Part shown: piece after piece, positions 1 through 9,310 of the stretch
Position numbering within the stretch: position 1 is the stretch's first letter
Layout of the letters: every line of letters begins with the position of its first letter
Assembly: GCA_964017145.1 (NCBI GenBank)
Contig: CAXHKQ010000310.1
Location: 1-18,561, forward strand
DNA: 18,561 bases
Source of the DNA: Agrocybe praecox
Taxonomy: Eukaryota > Basidiomycota > Agaricomycetes > Agaricales > Agrocybaceae
Direction of reading: 5' to 3'
Position numbers and translations under genes: made by a program
Notes under the pieces: generated by a model
What the model was told of the DNA's origin: nothing
The model's database searches: none
What the model saw: the letters and a program-made list of their open reading frames with translations, nothing else

Positions 1-1096
1 GGTAGTGATGACTCGACCCCAGATTACTGTACGCTCTCGCCTCCTCCACCTGATGATTGAGCTTCCTGGCCAGCCGCAAGTGCTGCGTATGACAATCCAC
101 CGCCGAATCGAACTCACCCATCGCCAGATAAACCGCTCCGACATTCCCAATCTCCCGCGCCTCCTGCAGCCGATCGCCCATCTGCTTCACCAGCTGCACG
201 CACTGCTTATGACTCGCCAGCGCATTCGGATAGTCCCCGATGGCCGTGTACACGTGACCCAACGAGGTCAGCGCCGCCGCCGCTGCCTGAGTGTCCTTGC
301 ACTTCATCGCCAGCACCAGCTGGTAGCGATGAGCCGTCAGCGCTTCCTTGAACGAGCCCTGACTAAAGTACGCACTGCCCAGATTGCCGTGCGCCCGACA
401 CTCTCCGGCGGTGTCGCCTAGGCTCTTGGCCACTGCCAGATCCTGCTGCATGTAGCCGATGGCCTTGTCCAGCTGGTTCAGAGCCCAATGGGCGGAGCTG
501 AGCGCTGAGAAGACGGATCCACGTAGCTTTAGCGAGCACGAGCCGATGCGCAAGGCAGCTTCGAGAACCGTGACCGCTGCATGATATTGGCCAGCCTGCA
601 GCAGCTCCTGCCCAACCACCGAGATGACGACGAACGGCGACTGGTCGAGCTTCATCATGCGCAGCTGCTGGAAGGTCGGTTCCAGTGCATGGCGCAGCGG
701 ACTCTTGATGGTGGCTTCGATGAGGCCGGCCAGCAGCTGCTTGTTGTTGACGTCCTGGCCGAGGCCGGCGCTGAACGAGGCCAAGGCTTCGCCGTAGCGG
801 CCCAGGCATTGCAGGGCGACGCCCTGTCGGAAGTACGCCTTGGGCCATTGCGAGCAGAGCTCTCGGGCCTTGGTGGCGTCCTGCAGGGCGAGCGAGAATT
901 GGCCCTGCTTGAGGCGAGCGGCGGACCGGTTGCTGAAGAGGATGTGATTGGTGGGGTCCAGTTGGAGGGCATCGGTGTAGAGGGTGACGGCGGTGTTGAA
1001 GTCGCCAGCCTGGCAGGCGGCGTTCGATTGACGGACTTTGTCGAGGAAGAGGGCGCGATTGGCGGCGGGCAGTTCGGGCGTGCACTCGGGCTCGTT
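1..1096 (-). CDS. TTC28: TTC28-like tetratricopeptide repeat protein, internal exon (partial)
   Basis: One open frame of 365 complete codons runs leftward from 1096 to 2 without a stop and continues off the window. Residues about 17-118 form three classical TPRs, with motifs such as LFSNRSAARL, KAYFRQGVALQCLGRY and LQLDPTN. After a linker (SPFVVISVVGQELL, then GSCSLKLRGSVFSALSSAH) come longer TPRs of the LGN/GPSM type (GECRAHGNLGSAYFSQGSF, TSLGHVYTAIGDYPNALASH, GNVGAVYLAMGEFDSAV, EEARAYSNLGSS). This order and wording match the N-terminal part of animal TTC28, a very long TPR scaffold with a C-terminal CHAT-like region, reported at the spindle midzone and midbody. That role is family knowledge, not visible here. 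There is no Met in the first ~150 residues and a TGA lies in frame at 1133-1135, so translation must start in an upstream exon. Codons are strongly GC-ending, unlike the AT-rich flank. The other open frames overlapping this exon are shadows. Confidence 0.88.
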
Positions 1097-1137
1097 CTGC
1101 GGGTAGCGGTGGGTGAGAGATGGAGGTTTCAATCAGC
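1097..1137 (-). other. Splice acceptor with branch-point-like motif for the TTC28-like exon
   Basis: Read on the minus strand, the exon is preceded by a C/T-rich tract ending CCCGCAG (AG at 1098-1097), with the first exon codon AAC at 1096-1094, giving a phase-0 junction. A TGCTGAT motif, a good branch-point match, puts its branch A at 1133, 36 nt from the AG. In-frame stops (TGA at 1133-1135, TAA two codons further out) show the open frame cannot extend upstream as coding sequence. Inference from sequence only; a nearby alternative AG is not excluded. Confidence 0.75.
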
Positions 1138-3170
1138 ATTAGACATTTTCAATCATTTAATTTAATCAATATACAATTTACGACTAATTTTTTGAATCAT
1201 CGGTTTTTCTGACAAAGGCTGTCTTTTCCAAAAAACAAATGATGTAATTAGAAAGAGACATATATCTCCGATTTATTAATAGTTAAAAGGTCTTTATTAT
1301 AGACCAAAGTGAGCTGTGCATCAACTGTATTTAACACTGAATGTGGATTTGCTGTAACCGATTTTAAACCTGGGCAAAACATTCCCAAGAATTATGTGGA
1401 GCTGAAATGTTGTTTAGGAACTACAATTTCTAAAATGAAATTCAAGATATTGCCACCAGGTGGCGCAGGGCTGCCCAGTCAATATTTTATATATGTAAAT
1501 AGGTTCCAACAGAGACCCGAATTCATATTTCGATACGAACTTTCCATTTATCAACAAATTACGCTATTTAACGAACATTACAAATTTTTATACATTTTTT
1601 CCGACCAACATCAAATCCACATGAATCGCGTTTCTAAAATTGAGTCTCTTTGAGATAGTGAATATGCTAATTCGAAGCTTCCAATCAATGATTTCTGGAT
1701 GTCCAAACCACGAAAAACAAAAATAATTAGTTTTAAAAACTATTAACTAAACATCTGTATCCAAGGATGCATCATAGCTCAAGTTTTCATATAGTTAGAG
1801 TCCGATAAGATCAACAGTATCAGAGAAAATTGTGTAGTTTATATTGCCTACGCTAACACAAAAATAATGTTCAACAAGATATTAGGACAAATTGAATCGG
1901 GAGTATTGTTCTACATGATAAACTCACAAACCATTGTTAAATATGGATTTTCACTCGTTTTTTGGCATTTCCAAAAAAGTAAGTCGTATATATAGTGACC
2001 ACCCTGTAGAAATAATTCATTCGTTGCTCAATGTTATTCAATATAATTAGAATAGACTGAAAATTCAAACATCAATTTAATCATTACATGATCAACCATA
2101 AAGTCTTAACTCCGGTTGAGGTTGAGTTGAGGAACGATATCGGACGACGTTAATGAAATATGTTTACAAATTGAATGCTATCGAGAGTTGAGTGCGATAT
2201 TCGCTCAACGTGAAATTGATACATGATTACATGTGGTGTAATGGAAATCTGTTATGCTGCGGCCAAAACGTCGGGCACGTAACGAGATGGTTGAAATACA
2301 ATACTTATTATGTCTTGTCGGACAAATCCATATGCCGCGATATTGGGTGTTTTTTCAATAATAACATGATCATAAGTACGCGCATGAACGATGATCGTCT
2401 TTTCGATCAGATCAGGCGAATTGAAATTGTGTTGTACTTTTTTTACGAACCTCGGAAAAGTCACGCTGCGACATGGCGGAGTCCGGCGGTGTCCATCAAA
2501 TTCGAAATCGACGACGGCGAGGACGGGGATAATCAGACGAAGACCACGTAATATACGAGATGAGCGCGCTCTGTGAAAGGAAATAAGAGAACAGCAATTT
2601 TAGCAACAACTTCCGCAAGAGCGCTGTTTTTTATTGGGGTAATTTATTGTGAGCATTCAGCTGGTTGACGACGACGCGACCCAAACAAAAGAGTGAGACG
2701 ACGAACCTTTTTGCGCCGGATTGGATGAATGACGCGCAAGCGGCGGATATCGTTACCAGATGCCGGGGTTATTTGGTTACTGCTGATGCATGCGTGCAAT
2801 ATTGTGATGTGGGCAAAATTATATGTTTTGCAATGCCAAGTACAGTATAAAAGTACTGTTGGCAATAATGGTAATGAAATTATACATTTTCAGAATAATA
2901 AAGTTCAACATCAATGCACACACGAATGCATACGGCATGCGATCATAACAAAACCTTTAGTACTGAAGCTTTGTGTGTGTGTGATTGTATGTTATGGGTC
3001 TTTTTTGCTGCACATTTCATGGCATATGCCGCTCATTTCGTTCGACTCGCAGATGTGATAAAACAGCAATTTAGACGAGGTTAATTTTAAAACCGAAAAT
3101 AAAAGGCATACACACATCAACATATGCAGCAGTGTATAGATCCGTAGATGGTTACACACATGCGTATTTT
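1138..3170. other. AT-rich non-coding stretch (probable intron of the TTC28-like gene)
   Basis: Mostly AT-rich sequence with no recognisable gene. Open stretches of 114 codons (1309-1653) and 119 codons (2192-2551) exist on the plus strand, but they have AT-rich composition, no recognisable domain and no clear splice partners. The only short site of note is the CTCF-like motif at 1453-1466. Composition begins to shift towards CpG-rich sequence from about 2640. Confidence 0.6.
1453..1466 (+). promoter_or_regulatory. Candidate CTCF binding site
   Basis: CCACCAGGTGGCGC matches the conserved animal CTCF core (CCASYAGRKGGCRS) at every position and contains the AGGTGGCGC core known for Drosophila CTCF. 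It stands alone in AT-rich DNA about 360 bp upstream of the TTC28-like exon. Binding is inferred only from the motif. Confidence 0.4.
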
Positions 3171-4400
3171 ACACTCAGACACACACACGGTTCCCTATAT
3201 AATTAGAGGGAATCTTTGCGATGCGAATGCAATCTGCGCGCTTGCGCGCCACACAGTCCGGGTGGTTGGTGGTGTGGTGAAGGTCTCCGCGGCGCGACTG
3301 AATGTGTGTGCATGTGTGCGTGTGGGTATGTGAGTATGTGCGCTGCCTCTCTCTCATCGCCGTGTGGTTGCGGCGTGCTTGTGTGGAACAGCTTTATTGT
3401 ATGTTATTTGTTGGTATACGTGATCGCGTTTGGCTCACTTTACTCGGGCGCGCACATAAACACGAACATGCACATTGCACACACACACACACTCACATGC
3501 TCGCGTGTGTGTACGGCGACGACGGAACACGTTGCACCTCACGACGCGTGCAAGCGCAGCATATACTAAACATCGGAATGTTGCCCGTTTCCGATGAATT
3601 GTACGCGATGTTTAACATGTGCGAAACATATATTCATGTGTACAGGTATAACATCACATACGGCGACGACGATGCTACACATGCACAAACCGGCCTGTGC
3701 GTAGTGTGGTAGGTGTATATGCAGATAATATGTAATAGTTGCCTCAGTGAACCGCATCATCGCATTCACTGTGAATGTGTCAGTGAGTTAGTCCCTCGAG
3801 CGCTGCGGCCAATATCCGCAGGCTACATTGGCGAATAGTTTTGTTGCATTTTCGCAGCGCATTCCTACGAAAATTCGAATGGCCTTTCGCTCATCTGGAC
3901 TGGAAACCAACGATTGGCCAAATTCATTCACACGTTATGTTCCTACGAACATCGCACGTACTGCTAAGGCGAAGAAAAAAGAAATTACATATTTCCCCTC
4001 TGACTGAACTGCAGCACAGCCGCCTCAGCCGAGACAGGCGCCCAGCAGACGACGTGAGCGCGCGAGAAAGAAAATACACCGCATCGCATCGCAGAGCGGC
4101 GAAGGCGTGCGGTCGTCGATGTGAAGTTGAAAACCGAGTGCACGCGTTTTAATATACATTCGATCCGCATGTGTCGACGGTGGGCTGTTATTAACTTTAG
4201 CGCTCGCAATTGCGTGTACTTTTACGCATGTACACACACACACAAACACACACACGTACCGCTCCACCACTCTATATTACATGGGTTCGTGTGCGCCATT
4301 CGCGCGCGGTAAGATTCGTTTTTTTGCTGGGTTGCGGCGCGTTTTTCGTGCGCACTCGTGCAACGACGGAACCGTGTACAGCGTGCGTCAGAATTGCTGT
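3171..4400. other. CpG/TpG-rich block with CA/TG microsatellites, no gene recognised
   Basis: The sequence turns abruptly rich in CG, CA and TG dinucleotides. Simple repeats include a TG-rich tract near 3302-3345, a CA run at about 3478-3492 and a CA run with one AAA interruption at 4231-4256. Several open frames cross the block on both strands, but their translations are dominated by His-Thr, Val-Cys or Arg runs typical of repeat translation. CpG is not depleted, suggesting little germline methylation here. A promoter or enhancer role is possible but unsupported. Confidence 0.6.
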
Positions 4401-4890
4401 TGCATGACTAATTAAAATACTTTTTTTAAACTATTAATTGTACTTCAAAAGCATCGGATCGGATGACACTGAGCCCGATAAAGCCTGGAAATTGATTAAA
4501 ATCGTCATACAGTAGGCTTGGGTATCTGCGTACCTAATGGCATTAAAACATAGGTCCTTATCAGTTTGCATCACGATCTTATTCTCGATTGAACATATCC
4601 GCATTTACGGCGAGGCTGCGCTTGATGATAAAGATCGTGTCGCGACTGAATTCAACGGTTAAAAAATTGTGATTCTAGTGTCTTAGGCCTTTTGGTGGGA
4701 CCGAATGTGGATGGTATGTTATTAAGGGCTGAGGTCAAGTGAATAAAAGATAAGATAAGATCATTTGCCTGTATGATAATTCTCGACACCTCATCGCAAA
4801 AAATGTCAAATAATTCCTGGGAATTCCGAGCCCCTCCGCTGTACTCTACGGGCTTGGCTCCATCTGAATACAATTCGTCCCGATCGATGG
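4401..4890. other. AT-rich non-coding stretch
   Basis: No recognisable gene, RNA or transposon terminus. A 73-codon open frame on the minus strand (4652-4873) shows no domain I recognise. The block ends at the degenerate 10-bp repeat. Confidence 0.5.
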
Positions 4891-5110
4891 AAAGATTTTG
4901 AAAGACCTTTAAGATATCGTAAAACCTTATAAGACCTTGTAAGATCTTCTATGACCTCGTAACTAGCTTATTAGCCCTTTCAAGACATTCTAAGACCTTT
5001 TAAGATCTTGTGGAGACCTTTTAAGACCTTGTAACTATCTAGTTAGCTTATCAACACATCCTAACTAGCGTATTATCGCTTTTAATAACTCGTGGCTAAC
5101 TTATTAGCTC
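4891..5110. repeat. Degenerate tandem repeat with 10-bp period
   Basis: Successive ten-base steps from 4891 read as variants of AAGACCTTGT (AAAGACCTTT, AAGATATCGT, AAAACCTTAT, AAGACCTTGT, AAGATCTTCT, ATGACCTCGT, later TAAGACCTTT, TAAGATCTTG and TTAAGACCTT). A second motif, near TAACTAGCTTATTAG, recurs around 4960, 5032, 5061 and 5087, giving a mixed higher-order pattern. The copies are too diverged for a recent microsatellite, so this is probably an old minisatellite. No coding frame is involved. Confidence 0.7.
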
Positions 5111-5289
5111 GCTAAAATATTATAACTCACAACCTTGTAGTCGTTTGTGAAATGCTGGACTTCGATTCGACGTCGAGATACAAGCTTTTGGAGTCTTACT
5201 AACAGCGAAATGAATAATGATCTGTTTTTTTAATTTGCATCTGTTATCTTTGATCATAAAATACACTTTATTGAGCTATGCTGGTACGC

Positions 5290-7100
5290 ACCCTGTACAC
5301 ATCACGCAGCCTAGCAGTGCGCTCAACATATCACGATCGCGCGTGCTCGCACCGCACACAGCACACACACACACGCCAAAACATTTAACAAGAACCGCTG
5401 CATTTGCGCGCAAAAGAACAGCTCGTCGTCGTCGGCATCCACGTCCACGAAAGAGTGCGGATATTCGTCTGCGCGGCGCGGCGCGTGTATTACTGGCCGT
5501 AAAACACGGGGCGACGACGGCTGCTCACACACACACAGGCAGCACCCTGCTGCACACACAAAAAAGGGGCCTCCTTCGTACACAATCATACGCGCGCCGC
5601 GCGCGCTCACTCCCAATGATTGTGTGCGCGGATATCGAATTTAATATTTTGCACAAAACATAAATGCGCGTGCAACGTGCACAGCACAACATACGCACGT
5701 ACAGGCAAAATGTGCGCCTCTGCAGCGCAGAATCGATCGATTTTTAAACTCACACGATTGCGTCGGGGCTGCCGATTTGGCGGCGGCGACGGCGGCCGGT
5801 CACTGGGCGGCCGGCCGGCCAATATTATTTGTGCCGACCTTTTTTAATATCGGAAACCCGCGTCCGCGTTGTCGGCATGTTGGTTGGGCTCGAGTGACTG
5901 TTTGCGTGCTTTTTATGTTGCGTTTGCATCACCGCTCGAGCGTATGCGTGCGTGCCGTATGCGCCCGATAATTTCGGCGATTTGCGCAAAATTTGATACT
6001 TTCTGCGTGCGTGCGCACGCGTGCATGTGCATGCATGCCCAAGCGCGCATTCGTGCTTGGGAAATATAATCGAGTATACGCCCCTCCACCATGTGCCGCG
6101 CGTCTTTGTGCTTGCTGGCTGGTTGGCTGGCGGTTGCGCATTGCACGACGACGCGCACGGGCCGAACAACGTATGCACATATTTGGCGAAGCGGCGATCA
6201 CCTTTGACCGAGCGGACGCGCCAGGCACAAAAGCGCAGTGCACATTCGTCGTGTGGTACTCTGCATTTCGTTGCATTTTGCGTCTGCATTTCGACGTGAT
6301 CGTGGTCGTCGTGGTAATGTGCTGGCTGCTGGCTTAGCTCATCGACACCGCACGTCGTCGCTTCAACAACTGTGGAATGTTTTCGCAACATGAACGGCGA
6401 AATTACCGTGCACGCTAATACAAAGTGCCGTCATCGCGGGGCGACTCTGCATATTTGCGCTGCGCGCGGACGGCCGGCGTAACGACACAGACACGACGCG
6501 ACGCTCGGTGCGGCATACTTGATTTGTTTCGAAGCGCACGCGCAACAATCGTATGTGCGGCTTTTGGGTGTGCGAGGCGCTGCTGCTGCTGGATATTCGT
6601 TTGTGTCAGACACAAGATGCGCGACTGTGGCATTGTTTTTGTCTTGATCTTGAGCGCGCGTGAGCCCCAGCCGAAGCCCAGGCCCGCATGTGTGTGTGTG
6701 TATGTCCGTTTGTGTCTCTCTGTGACAATCCAATGTAACATACGTGCTGTGTGTCGCACGCTGCATTTGCGCGTGGAAATAATCATGCATACCGCGGCAC
6801 GCTGTGCGCATGCAAACGGTTCGCTGAATGTGTGTGTTTTGTGCAGAGCACACACGTATGTATATGTCGTCGTCGTTTCTCCCTATGATCCGCGTCGACC
6901 AAGTCGCTGCTGTCGCCGTCGCCGCCCGATGAAACACGAAACGAACGAAGAATGAGGCGGAAAAAAACAACGACGTACACAAGCACAAGCAACAATGGCT
7001 AAAGGGATCGCGGTGACGGCGGCGGCGGACGCCATAGCCGCCGGCACGAGGCCCCCGATTCGCGAGTGTATGTGTGCGAATGTTTGGTGTGTGTGTTTAT
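5290..7100. other. Long CpG/TpG-rich block with microsatellites, no gene recognised
   Basis: This is the largest CpG-rich block. It contains CA tracts near 5364-5374 and 5527-5537, a TG tract at 6689-6702, GGC/GAC-rich patches at 5768-5820 and 7010-7045, and a 35-nt alternating purine-pyrimidine tract at 6004-6038. Many overlapping open frames up to 188 codons exist on both strands, a by-product of GC-rich sequence; none shows a domain or a convincing splice structure. A short frame with a good start context begins at 6995. The block could hold an untranslated exon or promoter of the flanking gene, but no sequence element proves that. Confidence 0.55.
6004..6038. repeat. 35-nt alternating purine-pyrimidine tract (Z-DNA-prone)
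   Basis: From 6004 to 6038 every base alternates pyrimidine and purine, mixing TG, CG, CA and AT steps. It contains GCGCACGCGTGC followed by ATGTGCATGCATGC. Such tracts favour left-handed Z-DNA under negative supercoiling (established property); function here is unknown. Confidence 0.7.
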
Positions 7101-7529
7101 ATTATAGGCCAGGGCCGTCTATGGATATGTGTTACGCGATTCTGGTGAATTGAAGTCAAGGGTATCTAACGAACTTTCAAACCGTATTCAATCTATATTC
7201 AAATAAACATATCATTCACGGACTACCTTATTGCTATGATGAAGAAAGACCCATCCGGAACTGTGGAATATGTCTTTTTAGAACAAATAAAACAGATTAC
7301 ACAAAAATATCTGTACTTGTTGGTCGTACGCATACGCTTTAAAAGTGTCGTCACTTTCGAGGAATCTGTAATTTGCTTCAAGATAATATTAAAGATCAAT
7401 ACAAATTTATATTTAACAAATCAAGAAAATTCACATATGAGCTGTTGAAAGGCCAACAAATCATCAATGACTGATATTTGGCTCGAAAAACCGAATTTCC
7501 TCGAGATTCTCTCGTCGTTTGTAGCAAAT
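7101..7529. other. AT-rich non-coding stretch
   Basis: No gene or transposon end recognised. A 70-codon plus-strand frame at 7236-7448 has no known domain. The stretch abuts the 3' end of the RTE-like relic. Confidence 0.5.
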
Positions 7530-7806
7530 GTTTCATCATCATTCTTCCATTTATATCCCGTTGAGGGGCTTTGGGTTTACAAACCGTCTCGGTCCAGGAC
7601 CGCCATCGGACTCGGTTCTGTGCCAAGGCACCAAGCTCCAATCATGTCTTCCCATGTGCCTTGGCTGCCGCGATGACGGTCCTTTTCAACGACATCTTGG
7701 GCCTGCCAACTTTCCGACTACCTTCTGGATTGCATTAGAAGGCTTGCAGAGCGATATGTTGTTGCTGGCGCGTCGGAAAGTATGGTCGACCCATCCCCAC
7801 TTTCGT
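7530..7806 (-). pseudogene. RTE-like LINE relic: C-terminal end of the endonuclease-reverse transcriptase
   Basis: On the minus strand the translation shows, in order, WGWVDHTFRR, NPEGSRKVGRPK, RTVIAAAKAHGKT and LELGALAQNRVRWRSW. Together these give the R-W-x-W-x-x-H / G-R-P-K / D-or-N-R-x-x-W-R pattern at the C-terminus of many RTE-type non-LTR retrotransposon polymerases. The reading changes frame once near 7770, and stops interrupt it (a TAA before the NPEG motif and a TGA where Trp is expected before LELGAL), so it is dead. The 3' end is close to a short ATG ATG ATG run (ATC on the plus strand at 7533-7541), like RTE tails. Endonuclease and catalytic palm domains are absent, as in a 5'-truncated copy. 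The clade call is from motif memory. Confidence 0.7.
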
Positions 7807-7949
7807 TTCTTGATTGATTTTGAGCCAGTTGTTATGCTATTCGCCATATTTTGTTCGGACTTAAGCGACGAACCTTCATCTACCGTTCAGAACAACCCAG
7901 TCATTCCCATTGTCCCTAAGATACGGCCATGCCGCCGCGGCCACCACCA

Positions 7950-8490
7950 CCAGGCAAGTGCTAAACAAAGAGATCGCACGTCTCGATCGGCACATTTCAT
8001 GCCACATGCGCGCGTGCGCGCCCGATGCACACGACTGTGTGTGTGTGCCTAGCGCACACACACACAACAAGAGCGTTCGAACATCATTTGCATATGTCTT
8101 TTTAAATGGATAATATACCGCGCGCGCGCGTGCGCGAGCGAGCGTTGTGTCGCACACAAACAAGGTGCGCGCGCTGTGCCTGCCTGCCCAGGATGGCGGC
8201 TGCGGTCTCCTGCTCCAATGCTGCGCCACCGCCGTCGTTCTTTGGGCGCAATTTCTCGGTAGACGCCGAACGTCGACGCCGCCGCCGTCACCGACAGAGA
8301 GACCCCAGCAACGCGACGACGATGATGAAGACGACGACTTTAGCGGCGAACAAGGGATGCGTCGTCGTCGTTGTCGTCGTCGGTTTGCCTGCCGCCGCAT
8401 TCACGCTTGGCTTGTTTGTGGCAATGTAATGTGAGTGGAGTGTGTTTGTGTTCTGAGCGCGCGCTCGCGCTTGTTGCCTATTTATACCAG
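7950..8490. other. CpG/TpG-rich block, no gene recognised
   Basis: GC-rich sequence with a CG run at 8119-8132 (CGCGCGCGCGCGTGCG), GAC/GTC trinucleotide runs (8256-8390) and a perfect TG/CA hairpin at 8036-8066. An ATG at 8193 opens a frame starting MAAAVSCSNAAPPPSFF that becomes Arg- and Val-rich low-complexity sequence before stopping near 8429. On the opposite strand a 174-codon frame is equally low-complexity. A donor-like CAG/GTGAGT occurs at about 8490. No protein family is recognised, so I do not call a gene. Confidence 0.5.
8036..8066. repeat. Perfect 13-bp TG/CA inverted repeat (hairpin)
   Basis: Arm 8036-8048 (TGTGTGTGTGTGC) is exactly complementary to arm 8054-8066, with a 5-nt loop CTAGC. 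It probably arose from facing TG and CA microsatellites; any role in cruciform or RNA folding is inference. Confidence 0.75.
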
Positions 8491-8670
8491 GTGAGTGTAC
8501 ATCACCGCATTTTACCAGAATAAATTGTTTATTATAACAACATGTTAGACCATAAAAAACGCATCCTAAACATTATCAGACTTTTATGATCCGTTGGGGT
8601 TTACCTTCGGAATCGAGTGGATTAGAATAGAACGAAAAAAAGAATAAATATTTGCATGTTATGCATCAAA

Positions 8671-8805
8671 GACGACGCGATGGTAGAGTGGGTAGCGTAG
8701 GGTTTTGGAATCGCAATTTGGTGGTTCGAATCCCCGGGCGACACCTCAAATTTATCAAACGCGTCGTCAAAACAGGGAACTGTGTAATAATAATAATAAT
8801 CAGAT
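8671..8805 (+). mobile_element. tRNA-derived SINE-like insertion
   Basis: A pol III-type internal promoter is visible: box A TGGTAGAGTGG at 8681-8691 and box B GGTTCGAATCC at 8723-8733, 31 nt apart. A body of about 50 nt follows and a (TAA)n tail at 8785-8800. The flanks are near-matching: TGTTATGCATCAAA at 8657-8670 and TGTTATACACAAA at 8806-8818, one mismatch and one gap, as expected of an aged target-site duplication. The acceptor arms and part of the T stem do not pair, so this is not a functional tRNA gene. Confidence 0.72.
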
Positions 8806-9030
8806 TGTTATACACAAAAACAACTAATTCTCAAAGCGCAGAGTGGACAAAAACACCAATCACTATGCCCGTGTGCGAGCAGACACGTGAATTTTGGCTT
8901 GACAGTTCGTTGTTATAACTCTTTCAGTGTAGCGCTAAGCGCTGATTTCGTTCTAGTTAAAGCTCCTGTTTGAGTGAAACTGTCCTGTTGATATACTTGG
9001 TAACAAGTACAACAGTAATAACCTGTAAAA

Positions 9031-9299
9031 TAATAATAATTTTGTGGCACTACAACCCATTTCAGGTCTTGGCCTCCCTTCTATACTCTCCTTGTATGTG
9101 AAGAGTAGCTTCATAATCGGTTTCGGGTTTAAAGATGCCATGTGATTAGCACAGCGATCCAAAGAGTAACCCTAGGCAACATTTAACATCCTTCCTTTGT
9201 ATCATCGTTGGAAGAAAAAACCCGCACCCATACCGGGATTCGAACCCAGGACCTTCCGATCGTGAGGCAGGTACTCTACCCCTACGCCACTCAGACGAC
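9031..9299 (-). mobile_element. tRNA-derived SINE with LINE-like 3' tail
   Basis: On the minus strand the 5' end carries box A (TGGCGTAGGGG, 9289-9279) and box B (GGTTCGAATCC, 9246-9236) with a well-paired T stem, but the acceptor arms do not pair. A body of about 170 nt follows. The 3' end reads GGCCAAGACCTGAAATGGG, then GTTGTAGTGCCAC and an ATT repeat; this kind of terminus is shared with insect LINEs of the I/R1/LOA group (family knowledge). Flanks AACCTGTAAAA (9020-9030) and AACATGTAAAA (9300-9310) match at 10 of 11 positions and look like the target-site duplication. Confidence 0.8.
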
Positions 9300-9310
9300 A
9301 ACATGTAAAA

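Noticed and set aside
363..1139. 258-codon minus-strand open frame overlapping the TTC28-like exon
   Set aside because: It is an out-of-phase shadow of the GC-rich TPR coding frame; the in-phase frame gives clear TPR motifs.
581..1165. 194-codon plus-strand frame in the same place
   Set aside because: Exactly antisense and in register with the TPR codons; no domain of its own.
1309..1653. 114-codon plus-strand frame
   Set aside because: AT-rich, no recognised domain, no splice context; chance-length for this region.
1985..2012. Possible transposon end (plus-strand TAGTGACCACCCTGTAG)
   Set aside because: It resembles a DNA-transposon terminus, but I found no inverted partner or target duplication in the window.
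2192..2551. 119-codon plus-strand frame with a competing 70-codon frame on the other strand
   Set aside because: No family resemblance and no supporting start or splice signals.
4891..5110. CRISPR-like or satellite array
   Set aside because: Units are 10 bp and degenerate without spacers, and the context is eukaryotic; kept only as a diverged minisatellite.
5825..6391. 188-codon minus-strand frame in the CpG-rich block (and other long frames there)
   Set aside because: Low-complexity His/Ala/Arg/Cys translation in several frames at once, as expected from CA/TG- and CG-rich DNA.
7876..8434. Possible gene in the 8-kb CpG-rich block (frames starting near 8193 plus or 8400 minus)
   Set aside because: Translations are runs of Arg, Val or Ser from trinucleotide repeats; the donor-like GTGAGT near 8490 alone is not enough.
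8671..8747. tRNA gene
   Set aside because: Acceptor and T stems do not pair properly; the (TAA)n tail and flanking repeats indicate a SINE.
9225..9299. tRNA gene
   Set aside because: Boxes A and B and a T stem are present but the acceptor arms do not pair, and a LINE-like tail plus flanking duplication show a SINE.
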